Origin: Bacteroidales bacterium
GTDB taxonomy: Bacteria > Bacteroidota > Bacteroidia > Bacteroidales > JAAYJT01
DNA length: 49,845 bases
Direction: 5' to 3'
NCBI GenBank assembly: GCA_012522795.1
Contig: JAAYJT010000099.1
Coordinates: 1 to 49,845, forward strand
Position numbers and translations under genes: made by a program. Within the stretch, counting starts at the first letter, position 1. Each line of letters starts with the position of its first letter. The notes below the pieces were generated by a model, which ran no database searches, was not told the origin of the DNA, and was given only the letters and a program-made list of their open reading frames with translations. This document shows, piece by piece, positions 8,148 to 18,094 of this stretch.

Positions 8148-10211
8148 TCAGGGCAAAAATCTAAGAACTACTATCTCAGCAAGGATAAAAGCCAGTGAAG
8201 CAATTATAAAATATTTCCATAGTTGCTTTCCTCTGCTCAATTCACTAATAACTTGCCCAATAGGTCTTTCGCTTTCGCTAACTACTGCAAAGTTAATGAT
8301 TCCGGAGCTTTCAGCCAAATTCTCAAGTTCTTCCTCACTTAAATAATCAGGAAGCGATTCGCGTCTGTCGTAATTAAACGAAAGTACGAGCAATGTATCA
8401 GAATCGCTGGTGAGAGTGTAATTACCAGCTTTATTAATGGCATCCAGTGCAAAAAGATGAGTATTGTAGTTCACTGTTCTATGACCCGGAATGAACCGGA
8501 ACTGACCTCCGACATCAGATAACTGAAATATCTGACTATTGCCAGGATTAATATTACCAATATTAACAGATTCTCCAGCACCAATTACTGAATACAAATC
8601 CTGATGCAATGTACTTAACAAAGCCATTCTGTATAGTACTGGAACAAAAATAGCATGAACCGGAAAAGTAGTTGCCTGAATATCAAGTGGTGAAGATAAA
8701 ACATATATCATTCCTTCGCCATGACGGTCGGCAATAAGAAACGGAGCTGAATTTTTGAGACTCATCAGGGTTTGAATATCTTTACGAGCCGGAAAACTTA
8801 ATCCATACCTTAAATTCACCCAGGGAAGGTCAGTTTCGGATGTTACAGGAGAACGACCTGCTGACTGATTCTCAAAAACATCTTTGAATAGCGGATGCAA
8901 AAGATTGAGGTCAGATACCCTGAGCCTTGCAGTGTCAGTTTCAGCAAAGCTAATTGTATTGAGCGAACGCATCCAATTTGAATAGGATTCATTATCAATA
9001 TTTTCAGCAGGAATAACAAAAACACTTCCTCCATTTTCAATAAAACGGTTCAATTCAGTAGCCAAGCCACTTGATATGCCGTTCAGCCCGTTCAATACGA
9101 TCAATTCCTGGCGTTGCAGATCTGCAAAATTCAATTGTTTCAAATTAATCTCAGTATAACTGAACAATGTGTCAGAACCAAATAACGCCTGCAAATAAGG
9201 TCCCTGTTTTTGATCAAATATTCCAAGAATATTTATCTTTTCCAGTACCCTGAAGGAAATATACAAACGATCGTCGAAAGTAACGGGATAATCATTTATT
9301 TCAAAAAATCCTTCATGAATGCCGGTTTCACGAATAGTAAAAGATACCATCGTTGTTGTACTGCCACCGGGTTCAAGGTCAATAGAGGTAAGTGCCCTCT
9401 GTGAGCCATTTATAACAAGTTTAAGCGGTATTTTCTCTCTAACTACATCACTATGATTAGTTATCTTTGCATATATTTGGGCTACCTGCCCCGGTTGCTG
9501 AGCTGGTATTTCAAACCAGCATGAATCAATACTCAGATTTGAATAGTTGATTGGCTCAAGCCTCACAAAAAAATGTCGGATATTGGTATCAGGAGCAAAA
9601 CCATCGAGCGTGGAGATACTACGCTGAAAATCAGAAATAAGGTAAACTGTTTTATTTGGTATTGGTTCGCGGTTTAAAACATCATATTGTCTTGATAAAA
9701 CCTCAGCGATATTTTTAACAGTAGGGCTGATCTCTGTCTGATCAAGAAAGTTTCCTAATTCGTCGCCGGCAACAAGACGATGATGAATGCCCATAAAATC
9801 ATTGGTAAGTAAGTTAAACTTATCAGAACGGGAGTGATTTTCAACTATGTCTCTGGCTTTGCCAAGAGCTTCATCAATAAGAAAACCCTTATGTCCCTCG
9901 GTTTCCATGCTAAATGAATTATCAATATATATTCCTACTGCTCCGCTTGCTTCAGGGAACGCACCAAGGGTTGACGGGATATATGGTTTTGCAAAAGCCA
10001 GTATCAGGAATGCAATTGCCAGAATACGAAATAACAAAGCCAGCCAGTGCCTTAATACCGACTGCCTTCGCGATTGCTGCTGTAACTGCTGAAGAAATCG
10101 CACATTTGTAAAATAGACTTTCTTATATCGCTGAAAATTAAATAAATGTATAATTATTGGGATCGAAATAGCCAACAGACCCCACAATATTAACGGATTG
10201 GTAAAAAGCAT
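8148..10211 (-). CDS. BatA-domain membrane protein with a von Willebrand A-like domain
   Basis: A 687-residue protein. It opens with the BatA/aerotolerance N-terminal signature (NPLILWGLLAISIPIIIHLFNF), i.e. a membrane segment at about 6-26 followed by a second at 57-76. A von Willebrand A-like domain follows with the metal-site motif DNSFS (Asp97, Ser99, Ser101). A C-terminal membrane helix covers about 666-685, so the large middle region should be periplasmic. Bat proteins are associated with aerotolerance and stress in Bacteroides, but the molecular role is unresolved. This copy is not in a batABCDE cluster; it lies directly upstream of parC and probably shares its transcript. Upstream, 10212-10417 holds no gene or promoter that I can recognise. 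Confidence 0.82.
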   Translation of the reverse strand: MLFTNPLILWGLLAISIPIIIHLFNFQRYKKVYFTNVRFLQQLQQQSRRQSVLRHWLALLFRILAIAFLILAFAKPYIPSTLGAFPEASGAVGIYIDNSFSMETEGHKGFLIDEALGKARDIVENHSRSDKFNLLTNDFMGIHHRLVAGDELGNFLDQTEISPTVKNIAEVLSRQYDVLNREPIPNKTVYLISDFQRSISTLDGFAPDTNIRHFFVRLEPINYSNLSIDSCWFEIPAQQPGQVAQIYAKITNHSDVVREKIPLKLVINGSQRALTSIDLEPGGSTTTMVSFTIRETGIHEGFFEINDYPVTFDDRLYISFRVLEKINILGIFDQKQGPYLQALFGSDTLFSYTEINLKQLNFADLQRQELIVLNGLNGISSGLATELNRFIENGGSVFVIPAENIDNESYSNWMRSLNTISFAETDTARLRVSDLNLLHPLFKDVFENQSAGRSPVTSETDLPWVNLRYGLSFPARKDIQTLMSLKNSAPFLIADRHGEGMIYVLSSPLDIQATTFPVHAIFVPVLYRMALLSTLHQDLYSVIGAGESVNIGNINPGNSQIFQLSDVGGQFRFIPGHRTVNYNTHLFALDAINKAGNYTLTSDSDTLLVLSFNYDRRESLPDYLSEEELENLAESSGIINFAVVSESERPIGQVISELSRGKQLWKYFIIASLAFILAEIVVLRFLP

Positions 10212-10417
10212 CAGATTCTATAACTCCTTATTTTTATAATCATCAAAACGGGAAAAAGCAGATAATTAGTGTAAAACAACTAATTTATAATCATTCTTTA
10301 AACTGGGAAATAAATATTATCCAAATTTTGGATGAGATCAATACCATTTAAAACACTTATTCTTTAGCGTATTATTTTCTTTCAACAATGCTATCATTCA
10401 AACATTTGAATTTTGTA

Positions 10418-12673
10418 TTAATTATGATTTTCACTCATACGATCAATACGGAAAATCGTTTTTATGTCTTTAAGCGTTTTTAAATCATTAATTACTAGTT
10501 TTAGCTTATCAATATCCTGAACATATATCATTAAAACCGCTTCCCAAATCTCTCCGGAACTATGGATATTAAAGGATTTTATACTTATATTATGCTTTTC
10601 TGAAAACACTTTCATAATATCCAATATCAAACCTTTTCGGTCAATACCTGAAATTCTCAAACCTGCAAGAAAAGTAATTGCCTCCCTGGACCTCCATTTG
10701 GTTTTTACAATTCTATCTCCAAATTTTGAACTTAGCTGTATAGCTTCCGGGCAATTGATCCGGTGAATAATAATTCCGCCCCCGGGGTCAATAAAACCAA
10801 TGATATCATCACCGGGAATAGGGCTGCAACAGTTTGAAATATTATAATTTACTGAACTCAAATCATCACTGATAAGCAAAGCTTCAGGATTACTCTTAAT
10901 TTTTTCCTCTATCAGTTTTCCAAGTAATCTATGTTCAGAGCTGCGGGTTTTTATGAATGGTCGTTTCAGAAAATTTATTAATCCTCCTTTTGAATGTTCA
11001 ATAAAACATTCTTTAATATCTTTTTGAGTAATATTACCGATGGCAAGCAAATAATAAAGATCAACAGTACTATTTATGCCAATGCATGCCATAAACTTAT
11101 TAATGCTATGCTTTGAGAATTCAATATCAAGTGAATTGAAATACTTCTGAAGCATATCTTTTCCTTCGACAGTAAATTTCTTCTTTTCTTCCCGTAAAGC
11201 TTCTCTGATATAATTCTTAGCCCTGGTTGTTATTACCCAATCAAGCCATTTTTCCTGTGGTCTGGCTGCCTTTGAAATTATAATCTCGACCTGATCTCCA
11301 TTTATCAGCTTCTTGTCTAATTCAACAAGTTTATTGTTAACTTTTGCTGCAAGACAGGAGTTGCCAATTTCAGAATGAACTGAGTATGCAAAATCAAGAA
11401 CTGTAGAACCGTTAGGAAGTACTTTTTGATCTCCTTTTGGTGTAAAAACACTGATTACATTACTATTAATAATTGTGGCAAAATGACTAACAAATTCAAG
11501 TGGCGTTTGTCCATCCGGACCTGCAAAATCGTTAATACGTTGCAAATAATGATCAAGCGTTAATTTCTTATCAACAACTTCACACTCATGATCTCTCCAA
11601 AAAGCGGCACAACCTTTTTCTGCTATTTCATTCATTCTCCGCGATCTGATCTGCACTTCAACACGTCGTCTTCCGGTTTTATCAAGCACTGTTATATGTA
11701 ACGCCTGATATCCATTGGCTTTAGGAGACACTATATAATCGCGCAAACGATTATGTACAGGTTTATAATAAGTGGTCAAAATGGTATATACTTTCCAGCA
11801 GCTCTCTTTTTCTTTCTCAGGTTCTGAATCAACTGCAATAACTACGGCAAAAGTATCATGAACATCCTCAATGGGGATTTTGTCATCCTTCATTCTTGAC
11901 CAAATGCCCTGAATAGATTTCTTTTGTTCTGAAATAGAATATTCCAGTCCTTCTTTTGTTAATTCCCTTTTTATTGGCTTACTAAAATTTTCAACAAATT
12001 TTCTTCTATCCTTCTCTGTTTCCTCAAGTTGCTGATTTATAGTAGCATATATCGCAGGTTCAATATATTTTAACGAAAGATTGCTCAGTTCATTTCTAAT
12101 TTTATACATTCCAAGTTGCAATGCAAGAGGAGCATAAATTAAATATGTTTCAGAAGCAATCTTGATTTGAGTTTTAGACGCCATATGATCAAGAGTGCGC
12201 ATATTATGAAGCCGGTCAGCAAATTTTATAAGTATAACCCTTATATCCTGTAAAAATGATGTTATAACTTTTTGAAAATTAACAGCCTGTGAACTATCCA
12301 TTTTAACATCCGGCAAATTTTTGATCTTTGTAAGTCCATCAATAATATGCCTTATCTGTGAACCAAAATTTTCTTCAATAAAATCCAATGAATAATTTGA
12401 ATCCTCAACAACATCATGTAAGATTGCACAAACCGCTTCTGTTACTCCAAGTCCAATTTCCTTAGCCACAATATAAGCAACCTCAAGTGGATGATAAATA
12501 TATGGCTCGCCACTCTTGCGACGAGCATCTAAATGAGCTTCCAATGCCACATTAAAGGCTTTTCGCAGCAGACGCTTTTCAGCATTTGATGCATTCTCTG
12601 GCAAAGCCCGAAGCAGTTTCCTGTAACGCTTATTGATCTCAATCCTTTCAAGTTCCGGATTTATTTCATACAT
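10418..12673 (-). CDS. RelA/SpoT family (p)ppGpp synthetase/hydrolase, divergent copy
   Basis: A 751-residue protein with the full RSH layout. The HD hydrolase domain runs over residues 40-190, with HPLEV at 61, HDVVED at 86-91 and ADRLHNMRTL at 152-161. The synthetase domain runs over 250-360, with SPKANGYQALH at 316-326 and EVQIRS at 339-344. A TGS domain begins near residue 400 and a C-terminal ACT domain covers about 675-750. The enzyme makes and/or degrades the alarmone (p)ppGpp in the stringent response. Several usually conserved positions differ: the segment normally reading F-A-x-R is FAVV (residue 278), AAHW is AAFW (358), and AHRLG is ALQLG. It may therefore be a paralogue with shifted activity rather than the main Rel. 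A -7 element lies at 12711-12718. Confidence 0.9.
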   Translation of the reverse strand: MYEINPELERIEINKRYRKLLRALPENASNAEKRLLRKAFNVALEAHLDARRKSGEPYIYHPLEVAYIVAKEIGLGVTEAVCAILHDVVEDSNYSLDFIEENFGSQIRHIIDGLTKIKNLPDVKMDSSQAVNFQKVITSFLQDIRVILIKFADRLHNMRTLDHMASKTQIKIASETYLIYAPLALQLGMYKIRNELSNLSLKYIEPAIYATINQQLEETEKDRRKFVENFSKPIKRELTKEGLEYSISEQKKSIQGIWSRMKDDKIPIEDVHDTFAVVIAVDSEPEKEKESCWKVYTILTTYYKPVHNRLRDYIVSPKANGYQALHITVLDKTGRRRVEVQIRSRRMNEIAEKGCAAFWRDHECEVVDKKLTLDHYLQRINDFAGPDGQTPLEFVSHFATIINSNVISVFTPKGDQKVLPNGSTVLDFAYSVHSEIGNSCLAAKVNNKLVELDKKLINGDQVEIIISKAARPQEKWLDWVITTRAKNYIREALREEKKKFTVEGKDMLQKYFNSLDIEFSKHSINKFMACIGINSTVDLYYLLAIGNITQKDIKECFIEHSKGGLINFLKRPFIKTRSSEHRLLGKLIEEKIKSNPEALLISDDLSSVNYNISNCCSPIPGDDIIGFIDPGGGIIIHRINCPEAIQLSSKFGDRIVKTKWRSREAITFLAGLRISGIDRKGLILDIMKVFSEKHNISIKSFNIHSSGEIWEAVLMIYVQDIDKLKLVINDLKTLKDIKTIFRIDRMSENHN

Positions 12674-12710
12674 GGGAGCAATTCTGATTTTGGTGTAAGA
12701 AATTGTTCTA

Positions 12711-12718
12711 CAAAATTA
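12711..12718 (-). promoter_or_regulatory. Bacteroidota -7 element upstream of the RelA/SpoT gene
   Basis: The minus strand reads TAATTTTG, a TAnnTTTG match, 38 bases before the start codon. A TTG at 17-23 bases is not visible. Confidence 0.5.
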
Positions 12719-12828
12719 CTAATAATAATTTTTATCTTATTCATAAGTCCCAATCTCATGTGTTTTTTGATATTTATGTATTATTTCATATTTTTTGACC
12801 TTATTATTAATTAACGGCTTACACGACG

Positions 12829-12836
12829 TATCTTTG
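12829..12836 (+). promoter_or_regulatory. Bacteroidota -7 element upstream of the type B-sorted secreted protein
   Basis: TATCTTTG matches TAnnTTTG and lies 100 bases before the ATG at 12937, predicting a leader of about 95 bases. No matching -33 TTG at the usual distance. Confidence 0.4.
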
Positions 12837-12936
12837 CAGCATTGTTATTCATTTACTTTTCTAAATTAAGCCTGAAATTTGATCTTAAACAGCCGGATCT
12901 GGTGCAGGATAAAATAAAATTTCTATTTTTGGGTGA

Positions 12937-15588
12937 ATGATTAAGCCAAAATACATACTGCTTTTATTTCTAAGTATCTGCCTGACACCCAGAGCACAAG
13001 CTACTCACCAGCGTTCAGGCGAAATAACCTATCGTCATATTTCAGGATTAACTTATGAGTTTACAATAACTACTTATACTTTTGCTCCAAGCCCGGCTGA
13101 TCGTTGGGAGCTTGAAATACTCTATGGTGATGGGGGTTCTGCTATTCTTCCCCGTGTAAACGGATCATATGGTCTGCATCCTTCAGGGAATTATGGCTTT
13201 TTGGGTGAAATCGTTGATGCTTTCGGACTGATCCGTAAGAATGTATATACAGGACAACATACATATGCGGGATCGTCAACCTATACTATATCCGTTGAAG
13301 ACCCGAACCGTAATGCAGGTATAATAAATATCCCTAACTCAGTGGATGTTCCGTTTTTCGTACAATCTACACTTGTTATCAATCCCTTTCTGGGAGGCCC
13401 GAATAATTCAGTACAGCTTTTATTACCTCCAATTGATAACGCTTGTGTTGGTCACACCTTCATACATAATACAGGGGCATGGGATCCTGATGGCGATAGT
13501 TTATCATTTCAGATAGTAACATGCAGGGGTTTTAATGGTTTGCCAATACCGGGATATACCCTTCCAACAGCATCTGATTCCATATTCATTAATCCTGTAA
13601 CTGGTGATCTTATATGGGAAACTCCGGTTATGCAAGGCGAATATAATATTGCAATTGAAGTAACCGAATGGAGAAACGGAGTTATGGTAGGAAAAGTAAC
13701 ACGCGACCTGCAGATAATAGTAGGCTCATGCGAAAACAACCCCCACCCTCCTGTTATCAATACTATAACCGACACCTGCGTTGTTGCAGGGACAACATTG
13801 CATTTCCCTGTACGTGCCACTGATGCTGACGGACACGTAATAACCCTTACCGGCGTGGGCGAACCACTTACGCTGGAATATAAACCGGCTAATTTCACCC
13901 AACCTGTTGATTCTGCCGGCAGAGTTACATCTTATTTCCTCTGGGCAGCACAATGTTCTCATGTGCGAAAGATTCCCTACGTCATGTATTTTAAAGCTCA
14001 GGATAATGGAATGCCGGTAAATCTTATTGATATTCACAAAACCACTATAACTGTTATAGGGCCTCCACCGGAGAACCTAACAGCCAATGCATCCGGGAAT
14101 AACATTCTACTGAACTGGGAAAGAAGTTCTTGTACCAACATAACCGGTTATCGTATTTATCGCAAAATTGGTCAATCGGATTTCATTCCGGGTAATTGTA
14201 TTACTGGTGTACCGGACTGGACTGGTTTTCAATTGATATCCGGTGCAAATCCCATTCCTGACACTCTTTTTATTGATGATGGGCAAGGTCAACCACTTAT
14301 ACATGGTTTGAAATATTGTTATCTGGTAACTGCCATATTCCCTGATAGTTCTGAAAGTTATGCCTCAAACCAGGCTTGTGCTTCATTAAAAAAGGACATT
14401 CCAATTATCACCCATGCCTCTGTATTAAATACCTCCGTCGTTGATGGAGCTGTTTATGTAGCCTGGAGCAAGCCAACTGAGCTGGATTTCAATCAAACGC
14501 CTGGTCCTTTCAAATATCTTATAAACCGTGAAGTTGATGGGCAGTCAATGATTGTGGATTCATTAAGTCATCTTAACGATACTGTATTCATTGATTCTGG
14601 TTTGAACACCATTCAAAATGCTTATAGTTACAAAATTGATCTTATCAACAACACACCCGGCAACCGTTTCCTTGCTGGTTCATCACTTAAAGCAACCAGC
14701 ATTTTTCTTGACATCGGGGCTAACGACAAGCGTCTTGATTTATCATGGAATGTTGATGTACCATGGATAAATTCCTATTTTGTAATTTATCGTTTGAATA
14801 TGGAAACCTCTCAATTTGACTCTATTGGAGTATCATATTTGAATAATTATACCGATTCGGGATTAACCAATGGGTACAACTATTGCTACAAAGTTATGAG
14901 CTCAGGTAATTACCTGATTGATGGACTGGTAAATCCTATCATTAATTACTCGCAGGAGAAATGTGCAATTCCTGTTGATTACTCTCCCCCCTGCCCTCCT
15001 GAACTTTTTGTTGAAACCGACTGCGATCTGTTAATAAACACCTTGCGCTGGACTAATACCGACAATTACTGCCCATACACTGACGACACCGATAAATATT
15101 ATATCTGGTACCGTCAACAATCAATCGGCGATTTCATTTTGCTGGATTCCACACTGATAGCAACTGACACTGTTTACGATCATTATATGTCAATAGGCAT
15201 AGCAGGCTGTTACGCTGTAACTGCTGTTGATTTTAACGGAAATATCAGTTCCCCATCGAATATTGTTTGTGTTTCATCTGATGCATGTCCGCTTTATAGT
15301 TTGCCAAATGTATTCACACCCAATAATGATTCCTACAACGACTACTGGGAAGCATTTCCGCATCTGGCAAGTGTTGAAAGAATCAAACTGGTAGTGGTTA
15401 ACCGCTGGGGGAATTTAGTGTTTGAAACTAAAGATCCAAACTTCCGCTGGGATGGAAGAAATATAAGCACCAACAAGTTATGCCCTGATGGTGCTTATTT
15501 CTATGTGTGTGATGTGTTTGAAATAACCCTTGAAGGCACTCGACAGCGAACAATCACGGGTAGTGTTCACATTATCACAGGAAAATAA
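12937..15588 (+). CDS. Large secreted protein with type B (gliding motility-associated, CHU_C-like) T9SS sorting domain
   Basis: An 883-residue exported protein. The signal peptide covers about residues 1-22 (ends RAQA), followed by a domain beginning THQRSGEITYRHISG, an N-terminal type seen on many giant Bacteroidota surface proteins. Fibronectin-III/Ig-like beta modules fill the middle (for example ENLTANASGNNILLNWERS). The C-terminal ~95 residues are the type B sorting domain: NVFTPNNDSYNDYWE, then VVNRWGNLVFE, then a WDG segment and a final beta strand. That domain directs outer-membrane translocation by the type IX secretion system and surface attachment. No enzyme motif is visible, so an adhesin or structural role is the most likely guess. 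The gene stands alone on this strand. Confidence 0.88.
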   Translation: MIKPKYILLLFLSICLTPRAQATHQRSGEITYRHISGLTYEFTITTYTFAPSPADRWELEILYGDGGSAILPRVNGSYGLHPSGNYGFLGEIVDAFGLIRKNVYTGQHTYAGSSTYTISVEDPNRNAGIINIPNSVDVPFFVQSTLVINPFLGGPNNSVQLLLPPIDNACVGHTFIHNTGAWDPDGDSLSFQIVTCRGFNGLPIPGYTLPTASDSIFINPVTGDLIWETPVMQGEYNIAIEVTEWRNGVMVGKVTRDLQIIVGSCENNPHPPVINTITDTCVVAGTTLHFPVRATDADGHVITLTGVGEPLTLEYKPANFTQPVDSAGRVTSYFLWAAQCSHVRKIPYVMYFKAQDNGMPVNLIDIHKTTITVIGPPPENLTANASGNNILLNWERSSCTNITGYRIYRKIGQSDFIPGNCITGVPDWTGFQLISGANPIPDTLFIDDGQGQPLIHGLKYCYLVTAIFPDSSESYASNQACASLKKDIPIITHASVLNTSVVDGAVYVAWSKPTELDFNQTPGPFKYLINREVDGQSMIVDSLSHLNDTVFIDSGLNTIQNAYSYKIDLINNTPGNRFLAGSSLKATSIFLDIGANDKRLDLSWNVDVPWINSYFVIYRLNMETSQFDSIGVSYLNNYTDSGLTNGYNYCYKVMSSGNYLIDGLVNPIINYSQEKCAIPVDYSPPCPPELFVETDCDLLINTLRWTNTDNYCPYTDDTDKYYIWYRQQSIGDFILLDSTLIATDTVYDHYMSIGIAGCYAVTAVDFNGNISSPSNIVCVSSDACPLYSLPNVFTPNNDSYNDYWEAFPHLASVERIKLVVVNRWGNLVFETKDPNFRWDGRNISTNKLCPDGAYFYVCDVFEITLEGTRQRTITGSVHIITGK

Positions 15589-15610
15589 TTCCAGACTAAT
15601 CTGTGAAACT

Positions 15611-16615
15611 TTAGAACAGTTTTTCAATCAAATCAATTACTCTGGCTGAATAACCCCATTCATTATCATACCATGCAAGCACTTTAATGGTTTTTCCATT
15701 AACCATAGTGCTCTGTGCATCGAATATTGCTGAATGCGGATTGTGAATAATATCTACTGATACAATTTCATCTTCGGTGTACTCAATGATACCTTTCATA
15801 GGTCCTTCTGCAGCTTCTTTAATAGCAGCGTTGATTTCCTGTTTTGTGGTTTCAACTTTAAGATTAACTACAAGGTCAACCAGAGAACCTGTAGGAGTAG
15901 GAACACGAACTGCTAGCCCATCAAGTTTTCCATTGAGTTCAGGAATAACCACTCCAACTGCTTTGGCTGCACCTGTAGTAGTAGGTATCTGCGAAACTGC
16001 TGCAGAACGGGCACGGCGCAAATCATTATGTGGCCCATCAAGGATGACCTGATCGTTAGTATAGGCATGGATAGTGGTCATAAAACCATTTTCAATACCA
16101 AACCGGTTATGAAGTACTTTGGCAATTGGGGCAAGACAATTAGTGGTACATGAGGCATTTGAAATACACTCATGGCTTTCTTTTAATTCGTTATCGTTTA
16201 CTCCCATTACAATAGTTGCATCAATTTGGTCTTTTGAGGGTACACAAAGAACTACTTTACGGGCGCCATTTTTCAAATGATCGCCATATCCGCCTTTATT
16301 ACTTTCGCGCGAACGAAATACACCAGTTACCTCAACAACTACATCAGGTTTAACAGCCCAGGGAATATTGATAGGAGATTTCTCAGCAGAAACAGGTATT
16401 TTTTGTCCGTTGATGATGATATTGTTTTCATCAAATTCAACAGTGCCGTTAAATTTGCCCTGAGTTGAATCGTATTTTAATAAATGAGCCAATACTTTGG
16501 TACTCGTTAAATCATTGATACCAATTATTTCGAGATTAGGCTTTTCAAAAGCCAGTTTAAAAACATTGCGGCCAATACGGCCAAAACCATTAATTCCAAT
16601 TTTAATCTTTGACAT
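15611..16615 (-). CDS. gap: Glyceraldehyde-3-phosphate dehydrogenase, NAD-dependent type
   Basis: A 334-residue protein, the normal length. The Rossmann motif INGFGRIGR lies at 8-16. Asp35 after the second strand (GINDLTS) indicates NAD preference over NADP. The active-site segment SNASCTTNCLAP carries the catalytic Cys156, and the C-terminal WYDNEWGYS is intact. It catalyses the oxidative phosphorylation of glyceraldehyde 3-phosphate in glycolysis/gluconeogenesis in the cytoplasm. It is transcribed toward the convergent secreted-protein gene with only 22 bases between them. A -7 element at 16641-16648 lies 26 bases upstream of the ATG, so it is probably monocistronic. Confidence 0.97.
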   Translation of the reverse strand: MSKIKIGINGFGRIGRNVFKLAFEKPNLEIIGINDLTSTKVLAHLLKYDSTQGKFNGTVEFDENNIIINGQKIPVSAEKSPINIPWAVKPDVVVEVTGVFRSRESNKGGYGDHLKNGARKVVLCVPSKDQIDATIVMGVNDNELKESHECISNASCTTNCLAPIAKVLHNRFGIENGFMTTIHAYTNDQVILDGPHNDLRRARSAAVSQIPTTTGAAKAVGVVIPELNGKLDGLAVRVPTPTGSLVDLVVNLKVETTKQEINAAIKEAAEGPMKGIIEYTEDEIVSVDIIHNPHSAIFDAQSTMVNGKTIKVLAWYDNEWGYSARVIDLIEKLF

Positions 16616-16640
16616 ATAATATTGATTTTTTATTTAGCTG

Positions 16641-16648
16641 CAAAATTA
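16641..16648 (-). promoter_or_regulatory. Bacteroidota -7 element upstream of gap
   Basis: The minus strand reads TAATTTTG, 26 bases before the ATG at 16615. The region is AT-rich and no TTG sits at the expected distance. Confidence 0.5.
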
Positions 16649-16698
16649 CTATTCGTCTAACATAGAACTATTAAATAAGTTTGAATTAAAAATATTTT

Positions 16699-17955
16699 TT
16701 ATTTATTATTAACAAAAAATAAAGGCTTCACTGTCAGCATTATCCATCCCCAATGAACAGGCTCTTCTGAAGATCCTAAGGGTTTTAGATATTCCATTGA
16801 TTTTGATGCAAACATTGTGGAGTATCCAACCCGAAGATCAATTGCCTTTGAAAAAGTTAGCTGAAAGGTCAGATCAAGTTCTGAACCAAGATATTTTTTT
16901 ATAGGATCGCCTTTTGAATCCAACACATTGCCATTTAGAGCAAAAAGATGATAATCAGCTTTCACTATTTTTTTTGAATCAATGGCGTAAGCAACATTCA
17001 GATATGGATTGATAAGTCCGGCATTTTTTGTGCTTTTGGGAATATCAGCAAAATAATCAAGATGCCCATTATATAGATGAACTCCCCCATATAACGGATT
17101 AAAAACTCTATACCTATCCTCTGGCTTTTTCTGATCATTACCAGAAAAGACCTCCGAACCTATTGCAAGATTGAACTCATTAACAGGGTTAAACCGTGCA
17201 ACTATGTTTAAATACCAGGCATTGATTTTCTGAGAATCAGGATTTTTGCCTCCCTGTCTATAAGCATGAAGTTCCAAAGCATGTTTGTTTAACTTCCAGT
17301 TTACTATTCCTCCAAACGTTGAGCGGAAATATGTTTTTGAACTGAGAAGAACGCTCTGATATCCATCAATTACAGCCATCCCATTCAGGTTCACATCTCC
17401 GATTTTTTTATCTATCCATAAATAATTCAGTGACTTATACTCTGATCCATCATAATAAGTACCAAAAATATTTTCTCTGCTTTGATTGAATGCAGTGCCC
17501 AAATGCACACTCCATCCGTCATTCATAAACTTGAAAATGGCAGCATCGTGAGTCCTTCCATTCTGATTCCAGTTATTTATTCCAAACAGTCGTTGATTAT
17601 TATATCTTAATTCCTGCCGTCCGATTTTTAACGAAAAATAATTTAAAAAAGGTATTTCAGCATAAGCCTGATGGAAACCCAGCCCTGGCTCTACCTCAAA
17701 CATCCCTTTACCGCCCCATGTCCTCACTTCCTGGACGCTGGCAAAAACATTCAATATTTTACTTTCATACATCATGTTTAACCGGCTGCGCTGACTTACG
17801 AAAGCAGCCATATCAGCATCCACAGGTGGCAGAGTGCGATATCCGTGTCTTAATTCAAGGCGTGGTCGAAACTCCCCGCTTAAAGTGAAAACCTGTGCAA
17901 AGAGTCCGGTACTTGTAAATAGCATTAACAACAAAACAATAATACTCTTTCTCAT
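16699..17955 (-). CDS. Outer-membrane beta-barrel porin, alginate-export-like family
   Basis: I chose the ATG at 17955 (418 residues) because it opens directly on a signal peptide (MRKSIIVLLLMLFTSTGLFAQ); the longer frame starting at 17985 adds ten residues before it. The mature N-terminus FTLSGEFRPRLELRHGYRT is typical of the alginate-export/porin family, and the rest shows alternating aromatic and polar beta strands, ending in a hydrophobic strand before a short Lys-containing tail. It should form a monomeric outer-membrane channel for a small anionic solute. The name alginate export reflects the family, not evidence for alginate. It is downstream of pstB on the same strand but has its own -7 element at 18060-18067. 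A role in phosphate uptake is possible but unproven. Confidence 0.75.
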   Translation of the reverse strand: MRKSIIVLLLMLFTSTGLFAQVFTLSGEFRPRLELRHGYRTLPPVDADMAAFVSQRSRLNMMYESKILNVFASVQEVRTWGGKGMFEVEPGLGFHQAYAEIPFLNYFSLKIGRQELRYNNQRLFGINNWNQNGRTHDAAIFKFMNDGWSVHLGTAFNQSRENIFGTYYDGSEYKSLNYLWIDKKIGDVNLNGMAVIDGYQSVLLSSKTYFRSTFGGIVNWKLNKHALELHAYRQGGKNPDSQKINAWYLNIVARFNPVNEFNLAIGSEVFSGNDQKKPEDRYRVFNPLYGGVHLYNGHLDYFADIPKSTKNAGLINPYLNVAYAIDSKKIVKADYHLFALNGNVLDSKGDPIKKYLGSELDLTFQLTFSKAIDLRVGYSTMFASKSMEYLKPLGSSEEPVHWGWIMLTVKPLFFVNNK

Positions 17956-18059
17956 ATTTTGAAATTTCAATTTATTAAAAACCATTAGATTCGGTTATAC
18001 TTAACAGTCAAGCCAATTTATATTAACACATTAAATAAGCCGCATTAACTTTAGGGCTG

Positions 18060-18067
18060 CAAAATTA
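18060..18067 (-). promoter_or_regulatory. Bacteroidota -7 element upstream of the porin gene
   Basis: The minus strand reads TAATTTTG in the 139-base gap between pstB and the porin gene. It predicts a leader of about 100 bases and suggests the porin can be transcribed separately from the pst genes. Confidence 0.45.
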
Positions 18068-18094
18068 GAAATATTCAACAATTTAGATACAGTG

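Noticed and set aside
13509-14037. Two minus-strand frames of 103-129 residues
   Set aside because: They lie inside the large secreted-protein gene, overlap each other and show no recognisable domain or start context.
15591-15609. Short hairpin (CAGA/TCTG) between the secreted-protein gene and gap
   Set aside because: The stem is too short and has no T-run; not called as a terminator.
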